Origin: Pirellulaceae bacterium
Lineage (GTDB): Bacteria; Planctomycetota; Planctomycetia; Pirellulales; Pirellulaceae
Length of the DNA: 38,050 bases
Direction: 5' to 3'
Assembly (NCBI GenBank): GCA_022448315.1
Contig: JAKVCA010000005.1
Span: forward strand, 80,685-118,734
Positions 37,418-38,050 of the stretch are shown piece by piece. The position numbers were made by a program, and so were the translations under genes. The notes under the pieces are model-generated. The model was not told the DNA's origin. It ran no database searches and was given only the letters and a program-made list of their open reading frames with translations. Numbering within the stretch: the stretch's first letter is position 1; the number at the start of each line of letters is the position of its first letter.

Positions 37418-37452
37418 GCCGGTGCAGGTCTGAGACTTGCATCGGCTTTTTT
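37418..37452 (+). terminator. Strong rho-independent terminator without an adjacent gene
   Basis: GCCGGTGCAGGTC (37418-37430) pairs over 13 positions with GACTTGCATCGGC (37434-37446), with two G-T wobbles and a three-base loop, followed by six T residues. The nearest plus-strand stop is 345 bases upstream. Confidence 0.88.
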
Positions 37453-37637
37453 AATGGACTCTGAGGTGAGCCTTGCCGGGCAATTTCCCAGATCGAGCGT
37501 TTTCCAGAATCCGTCGACCTCTGCGGGGTGTTGGGGTTCACGCGTCAAACTTTCTCTGACACGAAAAAAGTTCTCTTCTATCAGGAAACAGGGGGCTTCG
37601 GGGTGAGAAAGCACTTTTTCGGCGTTTCTTATGGCCC

Positions 37638-37643
37638 TATAAT
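37638..37643 (+). promoter_or_regulatory. Probable -10 box of the transporter gene
   Basis: A perfect TATAAT lies 90 bases before the transporter start. The -35 region (near 37615-37620, TTTTTC) is poor. Confidence 0.45.
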
Positions 37644-37732
37644 GCCCCTTCGATTTATTTGACCGGGTGTGCGTCCGCTGAGGTCTCGCTTTTCCCGGTC
37701 ATGGCTCGATGAATCTGAATCAGGAAAAGCTC

Positions 37733-38050
37733 ATGAATAATGTGGTTCGCATCAAACTGTTTGTGATGATGTTTCTCCAGTTTTTCGTTTGGGGAGCATG
37801 GTTTGCGACACTCGGCCTGGCGTTGGCCGCATATGGTCTCAGTAGCATCACGGCGTCCGCCTACGGTGCCGCGCCTATCGCAGCGATTTTCGCGCCACTC
37901 TTCCTCGGTCTGATTGCAGATCGCTTTTTTGCGTCGGAGAAAGTGATGGGAACGCTGATGCTGATCGGTGGCGGGCTTCTGCTGGCAATTCCTGTCATGA
38001 CCATTATGTTTCCGATGGAAGAGGGGGCAGAGGGCGCGAGTGCATTTCTT
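37733..38050 (+). CDS. MFS transporter, nucleoside permease (NupG)-like, N-terminal part (cut by window end)
   Basis: The frame is open from ATG 37733 to the end of the window, 106 residues. The N terminus LFVMMFLQFFVWGAWFATLGLAL resembles the start of nucleoside:proton symporters of the major facilitator superfamily (NupG/XapB type), followed by a second helix (APIAAIFAPLFLGLIADRFF) whose ADR is typical of the MFS loop 2-3, and a third helix. The substrate is not determined. An AGGAAAAG site is upstream of the chosen ATG; an in-frame ATG at 37709 would add eight residues. Confidence 0.78.
   Translation, partial: MNNVVRIKLFVMMFLQFFVWGAWFATLGLALAAYGLSSITASAYGAAPIAAIFAPLFLGLIADRFFASEKVMGTLMLIGGGLLLAIPVMTIMFPMEEGAEGASAFL

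Noticed and set aside
37150-37614. 154- and 69-residue minus-strand frames
   Set aside because: No ribosome site or recognisable domain, and they overlap the orphan terminator.

Overview
The window looks like chromosomal DNA from a planctomycete (inferred, not proven by any marker gene). Pointers are a very large multidomain hybrid histidine kinase, a SpoVG protein carrying a zinc-ribbon insert, a Tat-exported TIM-barrel isomerase, a DUF368 transporter, loosely packed genes with many short divergent or convergent units, weak Shine-Dalgarno sites and frequent GTG/TTG starts. No phage, transposon, plasmid or CRISPR signature was seen, so this appears to be core or near-core chromosome.

Layout. 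1-550: the 3' end of a biotin protein ligase gene, then a tRNA-Ala(GGC) with its own promoter and terminator. 1108-10231: a signalling block made of an HPt phosphotransfer protein translationally overlapped with a REC-HD-GYP (RpfG-like) regulator, a convergent SAM methyltransferase resembling those proposed to make fatty-acid methyl ester signals, and a divergently placed 1991-residue hybrid histidine kinase with a degenerate Ser/Thr kinase head. 10451-17823: an exported NHL-type beta-propeller, a divergent UvrA, a ThiF-type adenylyltransferase and a fused membrane/spermidine-synthase-like protein. 17824-23156 (minus strand): a tandem-domain cyanophycinase-like peptidase, a PPi-type phosphofructokinase, RNase P RNA (rnpB) and a YhcC-type radical SAM protein. 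23488-31257 (mostly plus): an FHA protein, folP overlapping an ABC-2 permease, minus-strand dnaJ/cbpA-like and gamma-carbonic anhydrase genes, then rimO, pgsA and a STAS protein. 31370-38050: a DUF368 (PopT-like) transporter, ispE-spoVG, rnpA-yidD on the minus strand, the TIM-barrel isomerase, a ribbon-helix-helix protein, and the start of an MFS transporter cut by the window end.

How they may work together. The most coherent candidate system is the signalling block. The giant kinase has receiver domains but no HPt of its own, the separate HPt protein could carry phosphate from it to the HD-GYP output (cyclic-di-GMP breakdown), and the methyltransferase between them could make a diffusible signal. 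This echoes the PhcBSR and RpfCG quorum-sensing logic, but the linkage is inference from gene order and domains. The remainder is mostly housekeeping: RNase P (both RNA and protein subunits in one window), folate, isoprenoid, phospholipid, ribosome modification and carrier-lipid recycling functions.
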